From Robiginitomaculum sp. (GTDB lineage Bacteria > Pseudomonadota > Alphaproteobacteria > Caulobacterales > Maricaulaceae), in assembly GCA_002733805.1 (NCBI GenBank), contig NVXG01000002.1, forward strand, positions 1 to 64,000: DNA of 64,000 nucleotides, read 5' to 3'. Below, one piece after another: positions 10,976 to 23,251 of the stretch; position 1 is the stretch's first letter; every line of letters starts with the position of its first letter. The translations under genes and the position numbers were made by a program. The notes under the pieces are model-generated. The model searched no databases, was not told the DNA's origin, and saw nothing but the letters and a program-made list of their open reading frames with translations.

Positions 10976-11046
10976 AGTGAAGAGAACTCCCCTGAAAACA
11001 CGGCCAAATCAAGGCCACACAAGCGCGATAACCGGTTTGTAACCAA

Positions 11047-11078
11047 ATAAAAAAGCCCGCCAGAATCTGACGGGCTTC
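11047..11078 (-). terminator. Rho-independent terminator after rplQ
   Basis: Minus strand GAAGCCCGTCAGATTCTGGCGGGCTTTTTTATT: stem followed by T-run. Confidence 0.85.
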
Positions 11079-11102
11079 TAAATTCAGATTGGCAATGCCA
11101 AA

Positions 11103-11522
11103 TCAGCTCTCGGTCGCTTCCTCGGCAGCAAGGCGCTCACGATCTACCTTGCCTTTGGCTTCCGGGTCGCGATCAACCAGTTCGATCACCGCAATTGGTG
11201 CATTATCACCAAAACGAAAACCGGCTTTCAAGACGCGGGTGTAACCACCTTGACGATCTTTGTAACGATCGCCCATGACAGCAAACAATTTTTGAACCGC
11301 AGCTTCGTCACGGATCTTGGAAATTGCCCGACGGCGCGATGCTAGATCGCCCTTCTTGGCCAATGTAATCAGTTTGTCGACAATCGGTTTCAGCTCTTTA
11401 GCCTTGGGCAGCGTAGTCGTGATCTGCTCATGGGTGATCAGAGACGCAGCCATATTGGCAAACATCGCTTTTCGGTGCTGATGGGTGCGATTGAGTTTGC
11501 GGTGGGCAAATCCGTGTCGCAT
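11103..11522 (-). CDS. rplQ: 50S ribosomal protein L17
   Basis: [34 protein letters not shown]; position after rpoA. Confidence 0.98.
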   Translation of the reverse strand: MRHGFAHRKLNRTHQHRKAMFANMAASLITHEQITTTLPKAKELKPIVDKLITLAKKGDLASRRRAISKIRDEAAVQKLFAVMGDRYKDRQGGYTRVLKAGFRFGDNAPIAVIELVDRDPEAKGKVDRERLAAEEATES

Positions 11523-11570
11523 GACAATTCTCCTGGATGATGGCCGGTCCCCGCTGGAACCGGCTTCTGG

Positions 11571-12587
11571 TTAGATTAAATCTTCAAATTTCTTGGCCAG
11601 CTCTTCAATGTTTTCTGGCGGCCAGCTCGGGGCTTCCATGCCCAGATGCAGACCAAGACCGGAAAGCACTTCCTTGATCTCGTTCAAGGATTTGCGGCCA
11701 AAGTTCGGGGTACGAAGCATTTCAGCTTCGGATTTCAAAATCAGATCGCCGATGTAAACGATATTGTCGTTTTTCAGGCAATTGGCAGAGCGAACCGAAA
11801 GTTCCAACTCATCAACCTTTTTCAGCAAGGTTGGGTTGAAATCCAATGGTTGGGCTTCTGCGGCAGATTTATCTTCTTCTGGCTCTTCAAAGTTGATGAA
11901 GACTTGAAACTGATCCTGCAAAATGCGTGCAGCAAAAGCCACGGCATCTTCTGGTGTGACCGATCCATCGGTTTCCACGTCCAACAGCAAACGGTCATAG
12001 TCAAGAACCTGACCATCACGGGCATTCTCTACAGAATACGAAACGCGCCGGACCGGAGAGAATAGCGAATCAATCGCGACCAATCCAATCGGTGCATCTT
12101 CCGGACGGTTTTTGTCAGCCGGAACATAGCCCTTGCCATTACCCACAGTGAATTCCATGCGGACTTCCGCACCATCATCCAACGTACACAGAACGTGATC
12201 TTTATTGAGGATCTCGATATCGGCAGTTTCTTCGATCATGCCAGCGGTAACTTCACATGGGCCAGTTGCTTTCAAAACAACCCGGCGTGAACCTTCGACA
12301 TGCAAACGAAGTGCAATTTTTTTAATATTCAGAACAATATCGGTAACGTCTTCACGCACACCTTGAATCGATGAAAATTCATGAACCACACCGTCAATCT
12401 GCACTGCGGTTACGGCTGACCCTTGCAAGGATGACAACAAAACGCGGCGCAAGGCATTACCAATGGTCATGCCAAATCCGCGTTCCAGCGGTTCAGCAAT
12501 AATCCGAGCCCGAAAAGAGCCATCACCTTTAGGTTCGATGACTGGTTTCATTGGGTGGATAAGTTCCTGCCAGTTTTTTTCCAGCAT
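11571..12587 (-). CDS. rpoA: DNA-directed RNA polymerase subunit alpha
   Basis: [56 protein letters not shown]; the ORF-track N-terminal extension is unlikely. Confidence 0.98.
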   Translation of the reverse strand: MLEKNWQELIHPMKPVIEPKGDGSFRARIIAEPLERGFGMTIGNALRRVLLSSLQGSAVTAVQIDGVVHEFSSIQGVREDVTDIVLNIKKIALRLHVEGSRRVVLKATGPCEVTAGMIEETADIEILNKDHVLCTLDDGAEVRMEFTVGNGKGYVPADKNRPEDAPIGLVAIDSLFSPVRRVSYSVENARDGQVLDYDRLLLDVETDGSVTPEDAVAFAARILQDQFQVFINFEEPEEDKSAAEAQPLDFNPTLLKKVDELELSVRSANCLKNDNIVYIGDLILKSEAEMLRTPNFGRKSLNEIKEVLSGLGLHLGMEAPSWPPENIEELAKKFEDLI

Positions 12588-12651
12588 GTGGCTGATCCTT
12601 CTTCTAATCTGTAAATCGCCGAGACCGGCAATATCATTTAATTGGTAGGTG

Positions 12652-13050
12652 TTAAACGCGACGTCGTTTTGGCGGGCGGCAACCATTATGCGGGATCGGT
12701 GTTACGTCCCGAATTGTGGTGATGGTCAAACCAACCGCCTGTAACGCACGAAGCGCTGATTCGCGGCCCGAACCTGGCCCGCATACATTTACTTCTAATG
12801 TTTTCATGCCATGGTCCATGGCTTTCTTACCGGCATCTTCTGCGGCCATCTGCGCGGCAAATGGCGTGGATTTACGAGAACCCTTAAAGCCCATTGTGCC
12901 AGCGGTCGACCAAGCAATCGTATTACCCTGTGCATCGGTAATGGTGATAATGGTATTGTTGAAACTCGCGCTTACGTGTGCGACGCCAGACGAAATGTTT
13001 TTTCGGTCGGCGCGACGAACGCGAGATGTTGTTGTTGATTCATTTGCCAT
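12652..13050 (-). CDS. rpsK: 30S ribosomal protein S11
   Basis: [59 protein letters not shown]. Confidence 0.98.
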   Translation of the reverse strand: MANESTTTSRVRRADRKNISSGVAHVSASFNNTIITITDAQGNTIAWSTAGTMGFKGSRKSTPFAAQMAAEDAGKKAMDHGMKTLEVNVCGPGSGRESALRALQAVGLTITTIRDVTPIPHNGCRPPKRRRV

Positions 13051-13062
13051 ATCGGTAAATCT

Positions 13063-13431
13063 CTACTTCTTCTTGCCAGCGATCGCGCGGGCTGGACCCT
13101 TGCGTGTACGGGCATTGGTGTGGGTGCGTTGGCCGCGAACCGGCAATCCCCGCCGATGGCGCAGACCACGGTAATTACCAAGGTCCATTAGCCGTTTGAT
13201 ATTCATTGAAACTTCACGACGCAAATCGCCTTCAACCTGAAAATCCCGATCAATGGTTTCGCGAATGGAAAGCACTTCGGCATCACTCAGCTCATTCACC
13301 CGGCGCTCTGGCGCGATATTGTTCTTTTCGCAAATTTCCTTCGCACCCGCCGGGCCAATCCCGTGAATGTAGCAAAGGGCGATTTCGACCCGTTTATTGG
13401 TCGGAATATTTACACCGGCGATACGTGCCAA
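13063..13431 (-). CDS. rpsM: 30S ribosomal protein S13, apparent TTG start
   Basis: (M)[25 protein letters not shown]...[20 protein letters not shown]; no ATG at the canonical start, GGAGAGAGCATC-TTG-GCACGT present. Confidence 0.95.
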   Translation of the reverse strand: MARIAGVNIPTNKRVEIALCYIHGIGPAGAKEICEKNNIAPERRVNELSDAEVLSIRETIDRDFQVEGDLRREVSMNIKRLMDLGNYRGLRHRRGLPVRGQRTHTNARTRKGPARAIAGKKK

Positions 13432-13568
13432 GATGCTCTCTCCATAACAAAACCGCAAAAGGGAACGCCCCGAGCACCGGCATGGTGGTCAGTGGTTCAA
13501 CGCCCTTTCGCGAGAGGCGCTTTTATAGCTGTACCGAGCCGTCCGTCAACCGCCCATACACCCAAAAA

Positions 13569-14135
13569 TCAGCCTCTATCCAACATACTTGCAACACCGA
13601 GGGCAACCTCGTCTATTGCACACATGCCATCCACTTCTCTCAACAACCCTTGTTTTGTATAAAACGGCAACAAAGGTGCTGTCTGCGTATTATAGGCATC
13701 AAGGCGAACCTGGAACGTCTCCGGGTTATCATCCTTGCGGCCTTGGTCTTCAAAACGTTTGGTAATTCGGTCCAGCAAGGCTGCATCCTTAACCACCAAT
13801 CGAATCACTGCATCCAGTTTCATCGACTTAGCCGCCAAAAGCTGGTCCAGCGCTTCGGCTTGCGCGATGGTGCGCGGAAAGCCATCAAAAATAAATCCTG
13901 GCACATCCGGATGGGCAACAATGTTGGCCGCAATCAGCTCGCAAACAATTTCATCAGAAACCAATGCGCCAGACTTCATCACTGCGCTGACCTTCTGCCC
14001 CAAAGCAGACTGGGAGCTCACTTCAGCCCGCAGCATGTCGCCAGTTGATAGTTGCACCAGTCCACGGTCCTGCACCAGCCGCTTAGCCTGCGTGCCCTTG
14101 CCCGCGCCGGGAGGACCAAAAATTACCAAATTCAT
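13569..14135 (-). CDS. adk: Adenylate kinase
   Basis: MNLVIFGPPGAGKGTQAKRL...LSTGDMLRAEV...FIFDGFPRTIAQAEAL. Confidence 0.97.
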   Translation of the reverse strand: MNLVIFGPPGAGKGTQAKRLVQDRGLVQLSTGDMLRAEVSSQSALGQKVSAVMKSGALVSDEIVCELIAANIVAHPDVPGFIFDGFPRTIAQAEALDQLLAAKSMKLDAVIRLVVKDAALLDRITKRFEDQGRKDDNPETFQVRLDAYNTQTAPLLPFYTKQGLLREVDGMCAIDEVALGVASMLDRG

Positions 14136-15463
14136 CTGCGCCGCCCCCGCATGCGGGATTTTTTGATCAGCCCTTCATATTGATGGGCAATCAGGTGCGA
14201 TTGAATTTGTGCGACCGTATCCATAGTCACCGAGACCACAATCAAAATGGAAGTGCCGCCGAGATAATACGGAACAGCAAAAGCATTCATGACAAATACC
14301 GGCATCAAACAAACAGCAGTCAGATAGAGCGCACCGATCAAGGTCAGGCGGGTCAGAACATAGTCTAAGTATTTGGCAGTGCGTTCACCTGGACGAATAC
14401 CTGGCAGAAACCCGCCATTTTTACGCAAATTATCTGCTGTCTCTTCGGGGTTGAACACGATCGAGGTATAAAAGAAGCAAAAGAAAATGATCCCGGCCGC
14501 ATAAAGCGCCATGTACATCGGCTTGCCATTACCCAATTGCGCGACAACCACTCGCAACCAATCCGGACCGGATTGGGCCGAAAAACCGGCAATGGTGGCG
14601 GGTAACAACAACAGGGACGAAGCAAAAATTGGTGGAATAACCCCCGGCGTGTTCAGTTTCAGCGGTAGGAAGGACGAATCACCGCCCATCATTTTGTTGC
14701 CGTGCTGTCGCTTAGGGTACTGGATCAACAATCTTCGTTGCGATCGTTCGACAAACACGATGAATAAAATCACCCCGATCGCCAGTACAAAGATGATCAG
14801 AAGCGCAATGGGGGCGAGTGAACCCTGACTGGCCATTTGCAAGGTCTGCACCACGGCACCCGGTAATGCGGCAACAATACCGGCAAAAATCACCAATGAA
14901 ATACCATTACCAACACCGCGCGCGGTAATTTGCTCGCCGAGCCACATCAAAAACATGGTGCCGCTGACTAGGGTAAATACGGTGGACGCCCGGAAGAACC
15001 AACCGGGATCAACCACAACACCTTGTGAATTTTCCAGACTGATCGCAATGGAAAACGACTGCACAACAGCCAAGATAACCGTCAAATAGCGGGTATATTG
15101 GTTGAGGGTTTTGCGACCCGCTTCGCCATCTTTTTTGAGCGCCATCAAGGATGGAACCGTGGCTTGCATCAATTGCATGATAATCGAGGCCGAAATGTAC
15201 GGCATCACAGTCAGCGTAAACACCGCTAGGCGTTGTACCGCACCACCGGAGAAAATGTTGATCATTCCCAACATGCCACCGGATTGATTTTCAAAAACCT
15301 GTGCATAGGCATCAATATTGATGCCCGGCATCGGGATATAGGTACCCAACCGGTAGACGATCAACGCGCCAATGGTGAACCAGATCCGCGCCTGCAATTC
15401 CTTGGCTTTGCCAAAGGCGCTAAGGTTCATATTGGCGGCGAGTTGTTCAGCGGCTGATGCCAT
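14132..15463 (-). CDS. secY: Preprotein translocase subunit SecY
   Basis: IWFTIGALIVYRLGTYIPMPGIN...MPYISASIIMQLM...FVERSQRRLLIQYPKRQ...NGGFLPGIRPGERT. Confidence 0.98.
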   Translation of the reverse strand: MASAAEQLAANMNLSAFGKAKELQARIWFTIGALIVYRLGTYIPMPGINIDAYAQVFENQSGGMLGMINIFSGGAVQRLAVFTLTVMPYISASIIMQLMQATVPSLMALKKDGEAGRKTLNQYTRYLTVILAVVQSFSIAISLENSQGVVVDPGWFFRASTVFTLVSGTMFLMWLGEQITARGVGNGISLVIFAGIVAALPGAVVQTLQMASQGSLAPIALLIIFVLAIGVILFIVFVERSQRRLLIQYPKRQHGNKMMGGDSSFLPLKLNTPGVIPPIFASSLLLLPATIAGFSAQSGPDWLRVVVAQLGNGKPMYMALYAAGIIFFCFFYTSIVFNPEETADNLRKNGGFLPGIRPGERTAKYLDYVLTRLTLIGALYLTAVCLMPVFVMNAFAVPYYLGGTSILIVVSVTMDTVAQIQSHLIAHQYEGLIKKSRMRGRRR

Positions 15464-15512
15464 AAACAGGTTTCCTTACCCTTGTCGGTAAGCGTTCAGG
15501 GTTGAACGCCCC

Positions 15513-16010
15513 TTATTTTTTTGCAGCTTTGGTCTTAGCTTCTGGCGCTTTGACCTCTGGCAGAGTGACTTTGCCACCGGCTTTTTCAACTGCAGCAATC
15601 GCCGCAGGAGTTGCACCGGCAACACTGATCTCTACTTTGGTCTTCAAAGTGCCTTTTGCAAGGAGGCGAACGCCATCCAGCTCGCGACGCAGTACGCCAG
15701 CAGCCACCAATACCTTGCCATCAATGGCTTTTTTGGCATCAATTTTCTTGGCATCAATCGCAACTTGCAACCGGCCGAGGTTCAGCTCAGCCCAACGCAT
15801 ACGATTTGGCTTGTTAAAGCCCCGTTTTGGCAGGCGCATATGCAATGGCATTTGCCCCCCCTCAAAACCTTTGATCGCAACGCCAGAGCGTGATTTTTGA
15901 CCCTTTACGCCACGGCCCGCTGTTTTGCCCTTGCCAGAGCCAGGTCCGCGACCCAGTCGCTTGCCTTTCGGTGTTGCACCGGAATTGTCAGAAAGTTCGT
16001 TCAAACGCAT
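15513..16010 (-). CDS. rplO: 50S ribosomal protein L15
   Basis: [41 protein letters not shown]. Confidence 0.98.
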   Translation of the reverse strand: MRLNELSDNSGATPKGKRLGRGPGSGKGKTAGRGVKGQKSRSGVAIKGFEGGQMPLHMRLPKRGFNKPNRMRWAELNLGRLQVAIDAKKIDAKKAIDGKVLVAAGVLRRELDGVRLLAKGTLKTKVEISVAGATPAAIAAVEKAGGKVTLPEVKAPEAKTKAAKK

Positions 16011-16048
16011 GATATTCTTCTCCAGGAAGTCTGAAACTCAGAGTTCCT

Positions 16049-16246
16049 TCAACCTTTTTCTTCAACAATCTCAACCATATGCGAGATCTTGTTAATCATA
16101 CCACGTACCGAAGGTGTATCTTCTAGTACCCGGGTCCGTCCGATTTTACCAAGGCCCAGCCCCACCAAAGTTGCCCGTTGATCTTTGGGGCGGCGGATTG
16201 CTGAACCGGTTTGGCGTACGGTGACGGTTTTCTTGTTCTTTGCCAT
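16049..16246 (-). CDS. rpmD: 50S ribosomal protein L30
   Basis: [47 protein letters not shown]. Confidence 0.97.
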   Translation of the reverse strand: MAKNKKTVTVRQTGSAIRRPKDQRATLVGLGLGKIGRTRVLEDTPSVRGMINKISHMVEIVEEKG

Positions 16247-16275
16247 AATTCGTCTCTTCTCAAGCCTGATCTAAA

Positions 16276-16857
16276 TCAGGCGTCGCTGTTAACCGCATCT
16301 GGTGCGCTGGCACCGTCCTGACGGCGAGCCACCAGATCAGATACTTTTTTACCCCGTTTGGCGGCAACGCCTCTTGGGCTTGTTTGCTTTTTAAGCGCAT
16401 CCATCGTGGCGTGAACCATGTTGTACGGGTTCGAAGACCCTTTACTCTTGGCTACGACATCCTGCACGCCCAGGCATTCAAATACCGCACGCATTGGACC
16501 GCCTGCGATGATGCCAACCCCGGGAGGAGCCGCGCGCATCAAAACCTTGCCAGCACCGTGACGACCGTTTGAGTCGTGATGCAGGGTCCGGCCTTCACGC
16601 AATGGAATGCGGACCATGGTTTTCTTGGCAACTTCCGTAGCCTTGCGGATTGCTTCTGGAACTTCACGGGCTTTACCGTGTCCATAGCCAACCCGGCCTT
16701 TTTGATCGCCAACTACCACAAGTGCGGCGAAGCTGAAACGACGCCCACCTTTAATGGTTGCCGCTACGCGATTGATGAAGACGAGTTTGTCAACAAACTC
16801 ATCGCGATCGTCGTCGTCGCGCCGTTTACGGCCTCTGTTTTCATTTGGGCGTGCCAT
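16276..16857 (-). CDS. rpsE: 30S ribosomal protein S5
   Basis: [53 protein letters not shown]. Confidence 0.98.
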   Translation of the reverse strand: MARPNENRGRKRRDDDDRDEFVDKLVFINRVAATIKGGRRFSFAALVVVGDQKGRVGYGHGKAREVPEAIRKATEVAKKTMVRIPLREGRTLHHDSNGRHGAGKVLMRAAPPGVGIIAGGPMRAVFECLGVQDVVAKSKGSSNPYNMVHATMDALKKQTSPRGVAAKRGKKVSDLVARRQDGASAPDAVNSDA

Positions 16858-16871
16858 TTTGCTCCGCTCTC

Positions 16872-17234
16872 CTAAAACTGCAGACCACCGTCACGCGCGG
16901 CTTCCGCCAGCGCTTTGACGCGTCCGTGATAAATATAACCACCGCGGTCGAATACCACAGCTTTTACGCCAGCCGACTTGGCTCGTTCGGCAATCAATGC
17001 ACCCACAGCAGTAGCCGCTGAAATATTGCCAGTAGCCTTGGCTGTTTTGGCAACGTCTTTTTCCATCGAAGACGCTTGGGCCAATGTTTTGCCACTCCCA
17101 TCGTCGATGAGCTGTGCATAAATGTATTTGTTTGACCGAAAAACCGACAAACGCGGTTGCCCACTGGCCAGTTTTTTCAATCTGACCCGGGTACGCATCG
17201 CCCGGCGAGTTCGAATATCTCTTGGATTTTTCAT
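16872..17234 (-). CDS. rplR: 50S ribosomal protein L18
   Basis: [17 protein letters not shown]...[29 protein letters not shown]. Confidence 0.97.
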   Translation of the reverse strand: MKNPRDIRTRRAMRTRVRLKKLASGQPRLSVFRSNKYIYAQLIDDGSGKTLAQASSMEKDVAKTAKATGNISAATAVGALIAERAKSAGVKAVVFDRGGYIYHGRVKALAEAARDGGLQF

Positions 17235-17237
17235 GGC

Positions 17238-17771
17238 TTATTTCTTCTTGCCTTCCTTGCGCCGCACGTATTCGCCGACATAGCGGACACCTTTGCCTTT
17301 ATAAGGCTCTGGTGGGCGATAACTGCGAATTTCTGCTGCAGTTTGTCCAACAACCTGTTTCTCAATACCGGTAATTTTGATCTGGGTCGGTTTTGCAACC
17401 GTCAGAGTAATCCCGGCCGGTGGCTGGTAGGTAACATCGTGCGAAAACCCGAGTTGCAGGCCCACTGCAGAGCCCTTCATCGTGGCGCGATACCCCACGC
17501 CGTGCAATTCTAGGTTTTTTTCATAGCCGTTCAAAACGCCTTCAACCATGTTTGCAACCAACGTGCGTTGCATGCCCCACATTGCGCCAGCCCGTTGGCT
17601 GTCATCAATCGGGGAAATGCTGACGATCGCACCGTCCAAAGTCGGTTTTACTTCCTTGACAAATGTCATGGACAGCTCGCCCTTTGGACCTTTAACGGTC
17701 AGTGTTTTGCCGTCCAGACTGCCGGTTACACCAGCAGGAAGTTCGACAGGCTGTTTGCCAATTCGTGACAT
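17238..17771 (-). CDS. rplF: 50S ribosomal protein L6
   Basis: [34 protein letters not shown]...[26 protein letters not shown]. Confidence 0.97.
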   Translation of the reverse strand: MSRIGKQPVELPAGVTGSLDGKTLTVKGPKGELSMTFVKEVKPTLDGAIVSISPIDDSQRAGAMWGMQRTLVANMVEGVLNGYEKNLELHGVGYRATMKGSAVGLQLGFSHDVTYQPPAGITLTVAKPTQIKITGIEKQVVGQTAAEIRSYRPPEPYKGKGVRYVGEYVRRKEGKKK

Positions 17772-17784
17772 GCTTCGATCCTTC

Positions 17785-18180
17785 CTAACTGATATGACAG
17801 AGAATTTCGCCGCCAACATTGTGTTCGCGGGCGGCCGTATCTGACATCACACCTTTGGAGGTGGACAAGATCGCAATGCCGAGACCGTTTTGCACACGGG
17901 GCAAATCTCTGACGGAGGAATAAACACGACGGCCAGGTTTGGAAATACGTTTGATTTCCGAAATTACCGGCGCGCCTTCATAATATTTCAACTCAATGTC
18001 GAAGGAAGCAAATCCGTCTTTTTCCACTTCGGAATAGCCACGAATATAGCCTTCATCCTGCAACACATCGAGCACACGCTTGCGTAATTTTGATGATGGG
18101 GTGGAAGTAACTCCACGGCCACGCATTAACGCATTACGGATGCGGGTGAGCATATCGCCCAGAGGGTCATTGACATACAT
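17785..18180 (-). CDS. rpsH: 30S ribosomal protein S8
   Basis: [17 protein letters not shown]...[33 protein letters not shown]. Confidence 0.98.
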   Translation of the reverse strand: MYVNDPLGDMLTRIRNALMRGRGVTSTPSSKLRKRVLDVLQDEGYIRGYSEVEKDGFASFDIELKYYEGAPVISEIKRISKPGRRVYSSVRDLPRVQNGLGIAILSTSKGVMSDTAAREHNVGGEILCHIS

Positions 18181-18195
18181 GGTCCTCGTTCTCCC

Positions 18196-18501
18196 TTACC
18201 AGCTCGACTTGACCATGCCCGGAATCATGCCCTGATTGGACAATTCCCGAAGCGCGATCCGCGACATTTTTAATTTACGATAATACCCACGCGGACGACC
18301 GGTGAGCTCACAACGATTACGCACCCGAACACTGGCTGAGTTGCGAGGCAATTCAGACAATTTCAGTTGCGCCGCAATCCGCTCTTCAATGGGCAGATCG
18401 CGATTACGTGCAATTCCCTTCAACTCAGCGCGTTTGCCAGCAAATTTTATTACCAGACGCTTGCGCTTGTTGTTTCGTTCTATGGCGCTTTTCTTAGCCA
18501 T
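18196..18501 (-). CDS. rpsN: 30S ribosomal protein S14
   Basis: [28 protein letters not shown]...[41 protein letters not shown]. Confidence 0.98.
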   Translation of the reverse strand: MAKKSAIERNNKRKRLVIKFAGKRAELKGIARNRDLPIEERIAAQLKLSELPRNSASVRVRNRCELTGRPRGYYRKLKMSRIALRELSNQGMIPGMVKSSW

Positions 18502-18549
18502 GTATTTGTTCCTTCCAAGTGCGGACAATTGCCCGCTTAATCCATTGCG

Positions 18550-19116
18550 TTAATTCGTTTTTCCGGGAAACGGAAAATTGAATTCTGCCAACAGTGCTCT
18601 TGCTTCATCATCGGTTTTTGCAGAGGTGCAAACCACGATATCCATGCCCCAGATCTGATCAATTTTGTCGTAATCAATTTCCGGGAATACGATGTGTTCT
18701 TTCAAACCCATCGCAAAATTTCCATTGCCGTCAAAGCTTTTGTCATTCAGGCCGCGAAAATCTCGCACCCGTGGCAAAGCTATGTTGACCAAGCGATCAA
18801 TGAATTCATACATCCGTTGCCCGCGCAAAGTCACTTTTGCACCAATTTTCATGCCTTCACGCAATTTGAAACCCGCAATGGATTTGCGCGCAAGGGTTAC
18901 TTGGGCTTTTTGACCGGCGATCTGGGTCAAGTCACCCTGAACGCTGACAATCTTTTTCGAATCCTGTACAGACTCACCCACTCCCATATTCAGAACGATT
19001 TTTTCGATCTTGGGAATTTGCATTTCATTTTTATACCCGAACTTTTCCGTCATATTTGAACGGATTTCGTCGCGGTATTTTGCCCGCAAACGCGGTTCAT
19101 ATGTTGCCTTAGCCAT
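18550..19116 (-). CDS. rplE: 50S ribosomal protein L5
   Basis: [16 protein letters not shown]...[34 protein letters not shown]. Confidence 0.98.
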   Translation of the reverse strand: MAKATYEPRLRAKYRDEIRSNMTEKFGYKNEMQIPKIEKIVLNMGVGESVQDSKKIVSVQGDLTQIAGQKAQVTLARKSIAGFKLREGMKIGAKVTLRGQRMYEFIDRLVNIALPRVRDFRGLNDKSFDGNGNFAMGLKEHIVFPEIDYDKIDQIWGMDIVVCTSAKTDDEARALLAEFNFPFPGKTN

Positions 19117-19426
19117 CGATTACCTCACCGGATTTTTTGGCAAAACGTACTTTTTTGCCATTTTCCAGAAACTTGAATCCCACGCGTGTTGCTTCACCGG
19201 TTTTCGGATCAACAATCGCCAGATTGGACATATGAAGACTGGCTTCCTTGTCCTTAATCCCACCCGCATCATATTGGGTGGGCTTGGTGTGACGCTTGAC
19301 CATGTTCAAGCCAGAGACAAATGCGCGGTTGGTCTCGGTTACGACTTTCATAACCTCGCCTTTGCGGCCCTTGTCTTTGCCGGCCAGCACAATCACGTTG
19401 TCACCTTTTTTAATTTTCGACGCCAT
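19109..19426 (-). CDS. rplX: 50S ribosomal protein L24
   Basis: [25 protein letters not shown]...[13 protein letters not shown]. Confidence 0.97.
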   Translation of the reverse strand: MASKIKKGDNVIVLAGKDKGRKGEVMKVVTETNRAFVSGLNMVKRHTKPTQYDAGGIKDKEASLHMSNLAIVDPKTGEATRVGFKFLENGKKVRFAKKSGEVIDG

Positions 19427-19794
19427 TACAGCACCTCCGGTGCCAAAGAAATAATTTTCATGTGTTTCTTGGCACGCAGTTCGCGAGGAACAGGGCCAAA
19501 AATACGAGTTCCGAGTGGCTCACCGTTTTGATTGATAATCACCGCAGCATTGCCATCAAAACGGATCACTGAACCATCATCGCGCTGGATCGCTTTCGCG
19601 GTCCGAACGACAACAGCCTTGCGAACTTCGCCTTTTTTAACTTTGCCGCGCGGAATCGCTTCCTTGATCGACACCACAATGATGTCGCCCACATGGGCAT
19701 AACGGCGTTTTGAGCCGCCCAGCACTTTGATGCACTGCACCCGCTTGGCACCGGAATTATCGGCAACTTGCAAATTGGTTTGCATCTGGATCAT
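19426..19794 (-). CDS. rplN: 50S ribosomal protein L14
   Basis: [46 protein letters not shown]. Confidence 0.98.
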   Translation of the reverse strand: MIQMQTNLQVADNSGAKRVQCIKVLGGSKRRYAHVGDIIVVSIKEAIPRGKVKKGEVRKAVVVRTAKAIQRDDGSVIRFDGNAAVIINQNGEPLGTRIFGPVPRELRAKKHMKIISLAPEVL

Positions 19795-19830
19795 AGAGGT
19801 CTCTCCTTAAATCGGTTCCGGACAAAGCCG

Positions 19831-20058
19831 TTAACCGACTACTTCCCAGCGTTTCAGTTTGGACTTGGGTGAACATTCTTGAATGCTCACGTTCTGCCCT
19901 ACTTTGCAGGCATTGTTTTCATCATGGGCATGATACCGCTTGGAACGACGAACTGACTTACGCAGCAATGGATGCTGAAAAGTCCGCTCGACTTTAACCA
20001 CTACGGTTTTGGCGCCTTTGTCGCTAACGACAACGCCTTGCAAAAGACGTTTTGGCAT
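19831..20058 (-). CDS. rpsQ: 30S ribosomal protein S17
   Basis: [49 protein letters not shown]. Confidence 0.97.
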   Translation of the reverse strand: MPKRLLQGVVVSDKGAKTVVVKVERTFQHPLLRKSVRRSKRYHAHDENNACKVGQNVSIQECSPKSKLKRWEVVG

Positions 20059-20279
20059 TACCCTTCTCCTTTAACTTCGTTCGCCTTCTGGCGAAGAACA
20101 GTTTTAATTTGCGCGATAGACCGGCGAACTTTTCTGACGTTCGAGGTGTTTTCGAGCTGGCCCGTAGCTTGTTGAAAACGAAGGTTGAATTGTTCTTTTT
20201 TCAAAGACAACAACTCATCGCTCAACTGTTCAGCAGTTTTGGACCGTACATCTACAATCTTCATAACCTTCTCCTTCAC
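20058..20279 (-). CDS. rpmC: 50S ribosomal protein L29
   Basis: [44 protein letters not shown]. Confidence 0.97.
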   Translation of the reverse strand: MKEKVMKIVDVRSKTAEQLSDELLSLKKEQFNLRFQQATGQLENTSNVRKVRRSIAQIKTVLRQKANEVKGEG

Positions 20280-20701
20280 GCTCCCGAATTTTCACCCGGG
20301 CGGGTGACGATCTTGCATTTGATCGGCAATTTGGCAGCGCCAAGTTCTAGAGCATGACGCGCAATGACCTCATTTACCCCATCGATTTCAAACAGAATCC
20401 GGCCTGGTTTGACTTTAGCAGCCCAGAATTCGACCGAACCCTTACCTTTACCCATCCGAACTTCGGTTGGTTTTTTCGATACCGGCACGTCCGGGAAAAT
20501 CCGGATCCACACCCGACCAGCCCGATTCATACGGCGGGTAATTGCCCGACGTGTTGCCTCGATTTGGCGCGCAGTAATCCGCTCCGGCTCCAACGCTTTG
20601 AGGCCAAATGCCCCAAAGTTAAGTGAAGAGCCACCCTTGGCCATACCCTTGATACGACCCTTGTGCATCTTGCGAAATTTGGTTTTCTTTGGTTGCAACA
20701 T
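20276..20701 (-). CDS. rplP: 50S ribosomal protein L16
   Basis: [56 protein letters not shown]. Confidence 0.98.
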   Translation of the reverse strand: MLQPKKTKFRKMHKGRIKGMAKGGSSLNFGAFGLKALEPERITARQIEATRRAITRRMNRAGRVWIRIFPDVPVSKKPTEVRMGKGKGSVEFWAAKVKPGRILFEIDGVNEVIARHALELGAAKLPIKCKIVTRPGENSGA

Positions 20702-20723
20702 AACCTTGCCCTATTTCCTACCC

Positions 20724-21422
20724 TTAGGTCCGAGCCGAACGGGAACGATTTTCCCCGGCTTTTTCGGCGCGACGATCCTGAGCCATCGGGTCATGTTCCA
20801 TGATCTCACCTTTGTAGATCCAGACCTTGATCCCGATAATGCCCATAGCCGTCATCGCTTCGGCAGTTCCATAATCAATATCGGCGCGCAATGTATGCAA
20901 AGGCACAGAACCGTCATGATACTGCTCATCCCGAGCAATTTCTGCACCGCCAAGACGACCGCTCAATTTAATTTTGCAACCCAAAGCACCCATTCGCATG
21001 GTGGTTTGCAAAGAACGTTTCATTGCCCGGCGAAACGCCATCCGGCGTTCCAGTTGTTGGGCAATACCATCGGCAACCAAGATCGCGTCCATTTCAGGCT
21101 TACGTACTTCAATCAGATTCACAGAAACTTCGCCATCAACAAATTGGCTGATGTCCCGGCGCAGCTTTTCAATATCCGCACCTTTTTTGCCGATGACCAC
21201 ACCCGGACGAGCCGTGTGAATGGTAATCCGGCATTTTTTGTGCGGACGCTCGATTATAATTTTCGAAACACCGGCCTGTTTCATCCGCTGTTTGATATAT
21301 TTGCGTAACTTCAGGTCCTGATGCAGCAAGTCGCCATAATCGCGCGAGTTTGCATACCATCTGGAATCCCAGGTCCGATTGATACCGAGACGAAGCCCGA
21401 TTGGGTTAACTTTGTGCCCCAT
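20724..21422 (-). CDS. rpsC: 30S ribosomal protein S3
   Basis: [25 protein letters not shown]...[18 protein letters not shown]. Confidence 0.98.
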   Translation of the reverse strand: MGHKVNPIGLRLGINRTWDSRWYANSRDYGDLLHQDLKLRKYIKQRMKQAGVSKIIIERPHKKCRITIHTARPGVVIGKKGADIEKLRRDISQFVDGEVSVNLIEVRKPEMDAILVADGIAQQLERRMAFRRAMKRSLQTTMRMGALGCKIKLSGRLGGAEIARDEQYHDGSVPLHTLRADIDYGTAEAMTAMGIIGIKVWIYKGEIMEHDPMAQDRRAEKAGENRSRSART

Positions 21423-21802
21423 CAGGCAGCCTCCTCTACTTCACGAACCACAATTGTGATTTCCGAGAATGGTTTCAGGATTTTGGCAGAACGACCGCGC
21501 GCTCTGGCCCGCCACCGCTTCATCACCAAGTTTTTACCAACGAATGCCTGCGCCACAACCAATTGGTCAATATCCAGACCGTGATTGTTTTCCGCATTAG
21601 CAATCGCGCTTTCCAGACATTTGCGAACGTCTTTGGCAATCCGCTTGCGCGAAAATTGCAATTCGTTCAATGCCTTTTCAACCTTCATGCCACGAATGGA
21701 CTGGGCAACCAGATTGAGTTTCTGAGCCGAGGTCCGCAGCATGCGGGTCTTGGCCAGAGCTTCAAGCTCACCAACGCGACGGGGATTATTCTTACTTGCC
21801 AT
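21422..21802 (-). CDS. rplV: 50S ribosomal protein L22
   Basis: [55 protein letters not shown]. Confidence 0.98.
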   Translation of the reverse strand: MASKNNPRRVGELEALAKTRMLRTSAQKLNLVAQSIRGMKVEKALNELQFSRKRIAKDVRKCLESAIANAENNHGLDIDQLVVAQAFVGKNLVMKRWRARARGRSAKILKPFSEITIVVREVEEAA

Positions 21803-21807
21803 AACGA

Positions 21808-22086
21808 CTAACCCCGCTTCGCTTTTTTGTCAGACATGTGGCCATAATAGGTCCGAGTTGGCGCAAATTCGCCAAGCTTATGACCGATCATATCCTCAGT
21901 GATGATCACCGGAATAAACTTGTGACCATTGTGCACCTGGAAGGTGACGCCAACAAATTGTGGCAGAATGGTTGACCGGCGTGACCAGGTCTTGATGGGT
22001 CGCTTGCGAGTATCCTCAAGGGCTTTTTCAACCTTTTTGAGGATGTAACCGTCAACAAACGGACCTTTCCAAACAGAACGTGGCAT
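21808..22086 (-). CDS. rpsS: 30S ribosomal protein S19
   Basis: [22 protein letters not shown]...[27 protein letters not shown]. Confidence 0.98.
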   Translation of the reverse strand: MPRSVWKGPFVDGYILKKVEKALEDTRKRPIKTWSRRSTILPQFVGVTFQVHNGHKFIPVIITEDMIGHKLGEFAPTRTYYGHMSDKKAKRG

Positions 22087-22096
22087 CTCTTAACCT

Positions 22097-22939
22097 CTAC
22101 CGTTTTTTCTTCAGATGACGACTGCGAACAATCAATTTGTCCGAAGCCTTGTTTTTCTTACGAGTGCGCGCACCCTTGGTTGGCTTGCCCCACGGCGTAA
22201 CCGGGTGACGACCACCAGAGGTCCGACCCTCACCACCACCATGCGGGTGATCGACCGGGTTCATGGCAACACCACGAACCGACGGGCGACGACCCAACCA
22301 GCGATTGCGACCAGCTTTACCCAGATTGATATTGCTGTGATCCGCATTGGAAACCGCGCCGATCGTGGCCAGACAAGTATCCGGGATCAGACGCATTTCG
22401 CCAGAGCGCAACCGAACTTGTGCAAACCCACCATCACGACCAACCAATTGTGCATAGGCACCGGCTGAACGGGCGATTTGCGCGCCTTTCAGTGGTTTCA
22501 TTTCCAGATTGTGTACGACCGTACCAACCGGGATTTTGCGTAAAGGCATGCAATTGCCTGGCTTGATGTCCGCACCGTCCATCGACGAGATGACTGTATC
22601 ACCCTCGGCGATGCGCTGCGGCGCAACAATATAGCTTCTTTCGCCATCGGCATATTCGATCAGCGCAATAAACGCTGTCCGGTTCGGATCATATTCGATC
22701 CGCAACACTGTGGCGCTTACGTCAAACTTGGTCCGTTTGAAATCAATAATCCGATACAAACGTTTGGCACCACCACCCCGGCGACGCATGGTGATGCGCC
22801 CGGCATTGTTGCGTCCGCCTTTTTTGGACAAACCTTCAGTCAGCTTCTTTTCCGGGCGACCTTTGTACAAGTGAGAGCGATCTACTTGTACCAGCGCACG
22901 GCGCGAAGGCGATGTCGGATTGAATGTCTTGAGAGCCAT
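22097..22939 (-). CDS. rplB: 50S ribosomal protein L2
   Basis: [57 protein letters not shown]...[31 protein letters not shown]. Confidence 0.98.
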   Translation of the reverse strand: MALKTFNPTSPSRRALVQVDRSHLYKGRPEKKLTEGLSKKGGRNNAGRITMRRRGGGAKRLYRIIDFKRTKFDVSATVLRIEYDPNRTAFIALIEYADGERSYIVAPQRIAEGDTVISSMDGADIKPGNCMPLRKIPVGTVVHNLEMKPLKGAQIARSAGAYAQLVGRDGGFAQVRLRSGEMRLIPDTCLATIGAVSNADHSNINLGKAGRNRWLGRRPSVRGVAMNPVDHPHGGGEGRTSGGRHPVTPWGKPTKGARTRKKNKASDKLIVRSRHLKKKR

Positions 22940-22957
22940 CTTCCTCGATCCCTATTC

Positions 22958-23251
22958 CTACAGGCCCGTCGTGATGTCGATGGAATGGCCTTCCTCGAGC
23001 GTCACGATGGCTTTTTTGACATCCACTCGTGTCCCAAGGCGTCCGCGAAACCGCTTAGTTTTGCCTTTGGTCAGAATGGTATTAACTTTGGAAACCTTGA
23101 CCTTGAATAAAGCTTCAACGGCCGAGGCAATTTCCTTTTTATTGGCAGTCAGGAGCACTTTGAAAACCACTTTGTTGTCTTCCGACATCAAGGTTGCCTT
23201 CTCGGTAATCACCGGAGCCAAAATCGTATCATAGTGTTGAGCGCTAATCAT
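22958..23251 (-). CDS. rplW: 50S ribosomal protein L23
   Basis: [53 protein letters not shown]. Confidence 0.97.
   Translation of the reverse strand: MISAQHYDTILAPVITEKATLMSEDNKVVFKVLLTANKKEIASAVEALFKVKVSKVNTILTKGKTKRFRGRLGTRVDVKKAIVTLEEGHSIDITTGL

Noticed and set aside
13206-14048. 280-aa plus-strand ORF opposite rpsM/adk
   Set aside because: Antisense artefact spanning two conserved genes.
20364-21308. 314-aa plus-strand ORF opposite rplP/rpsC
   Set aside because: Antisense to conserved ribosomal genes; no recognisable motif.
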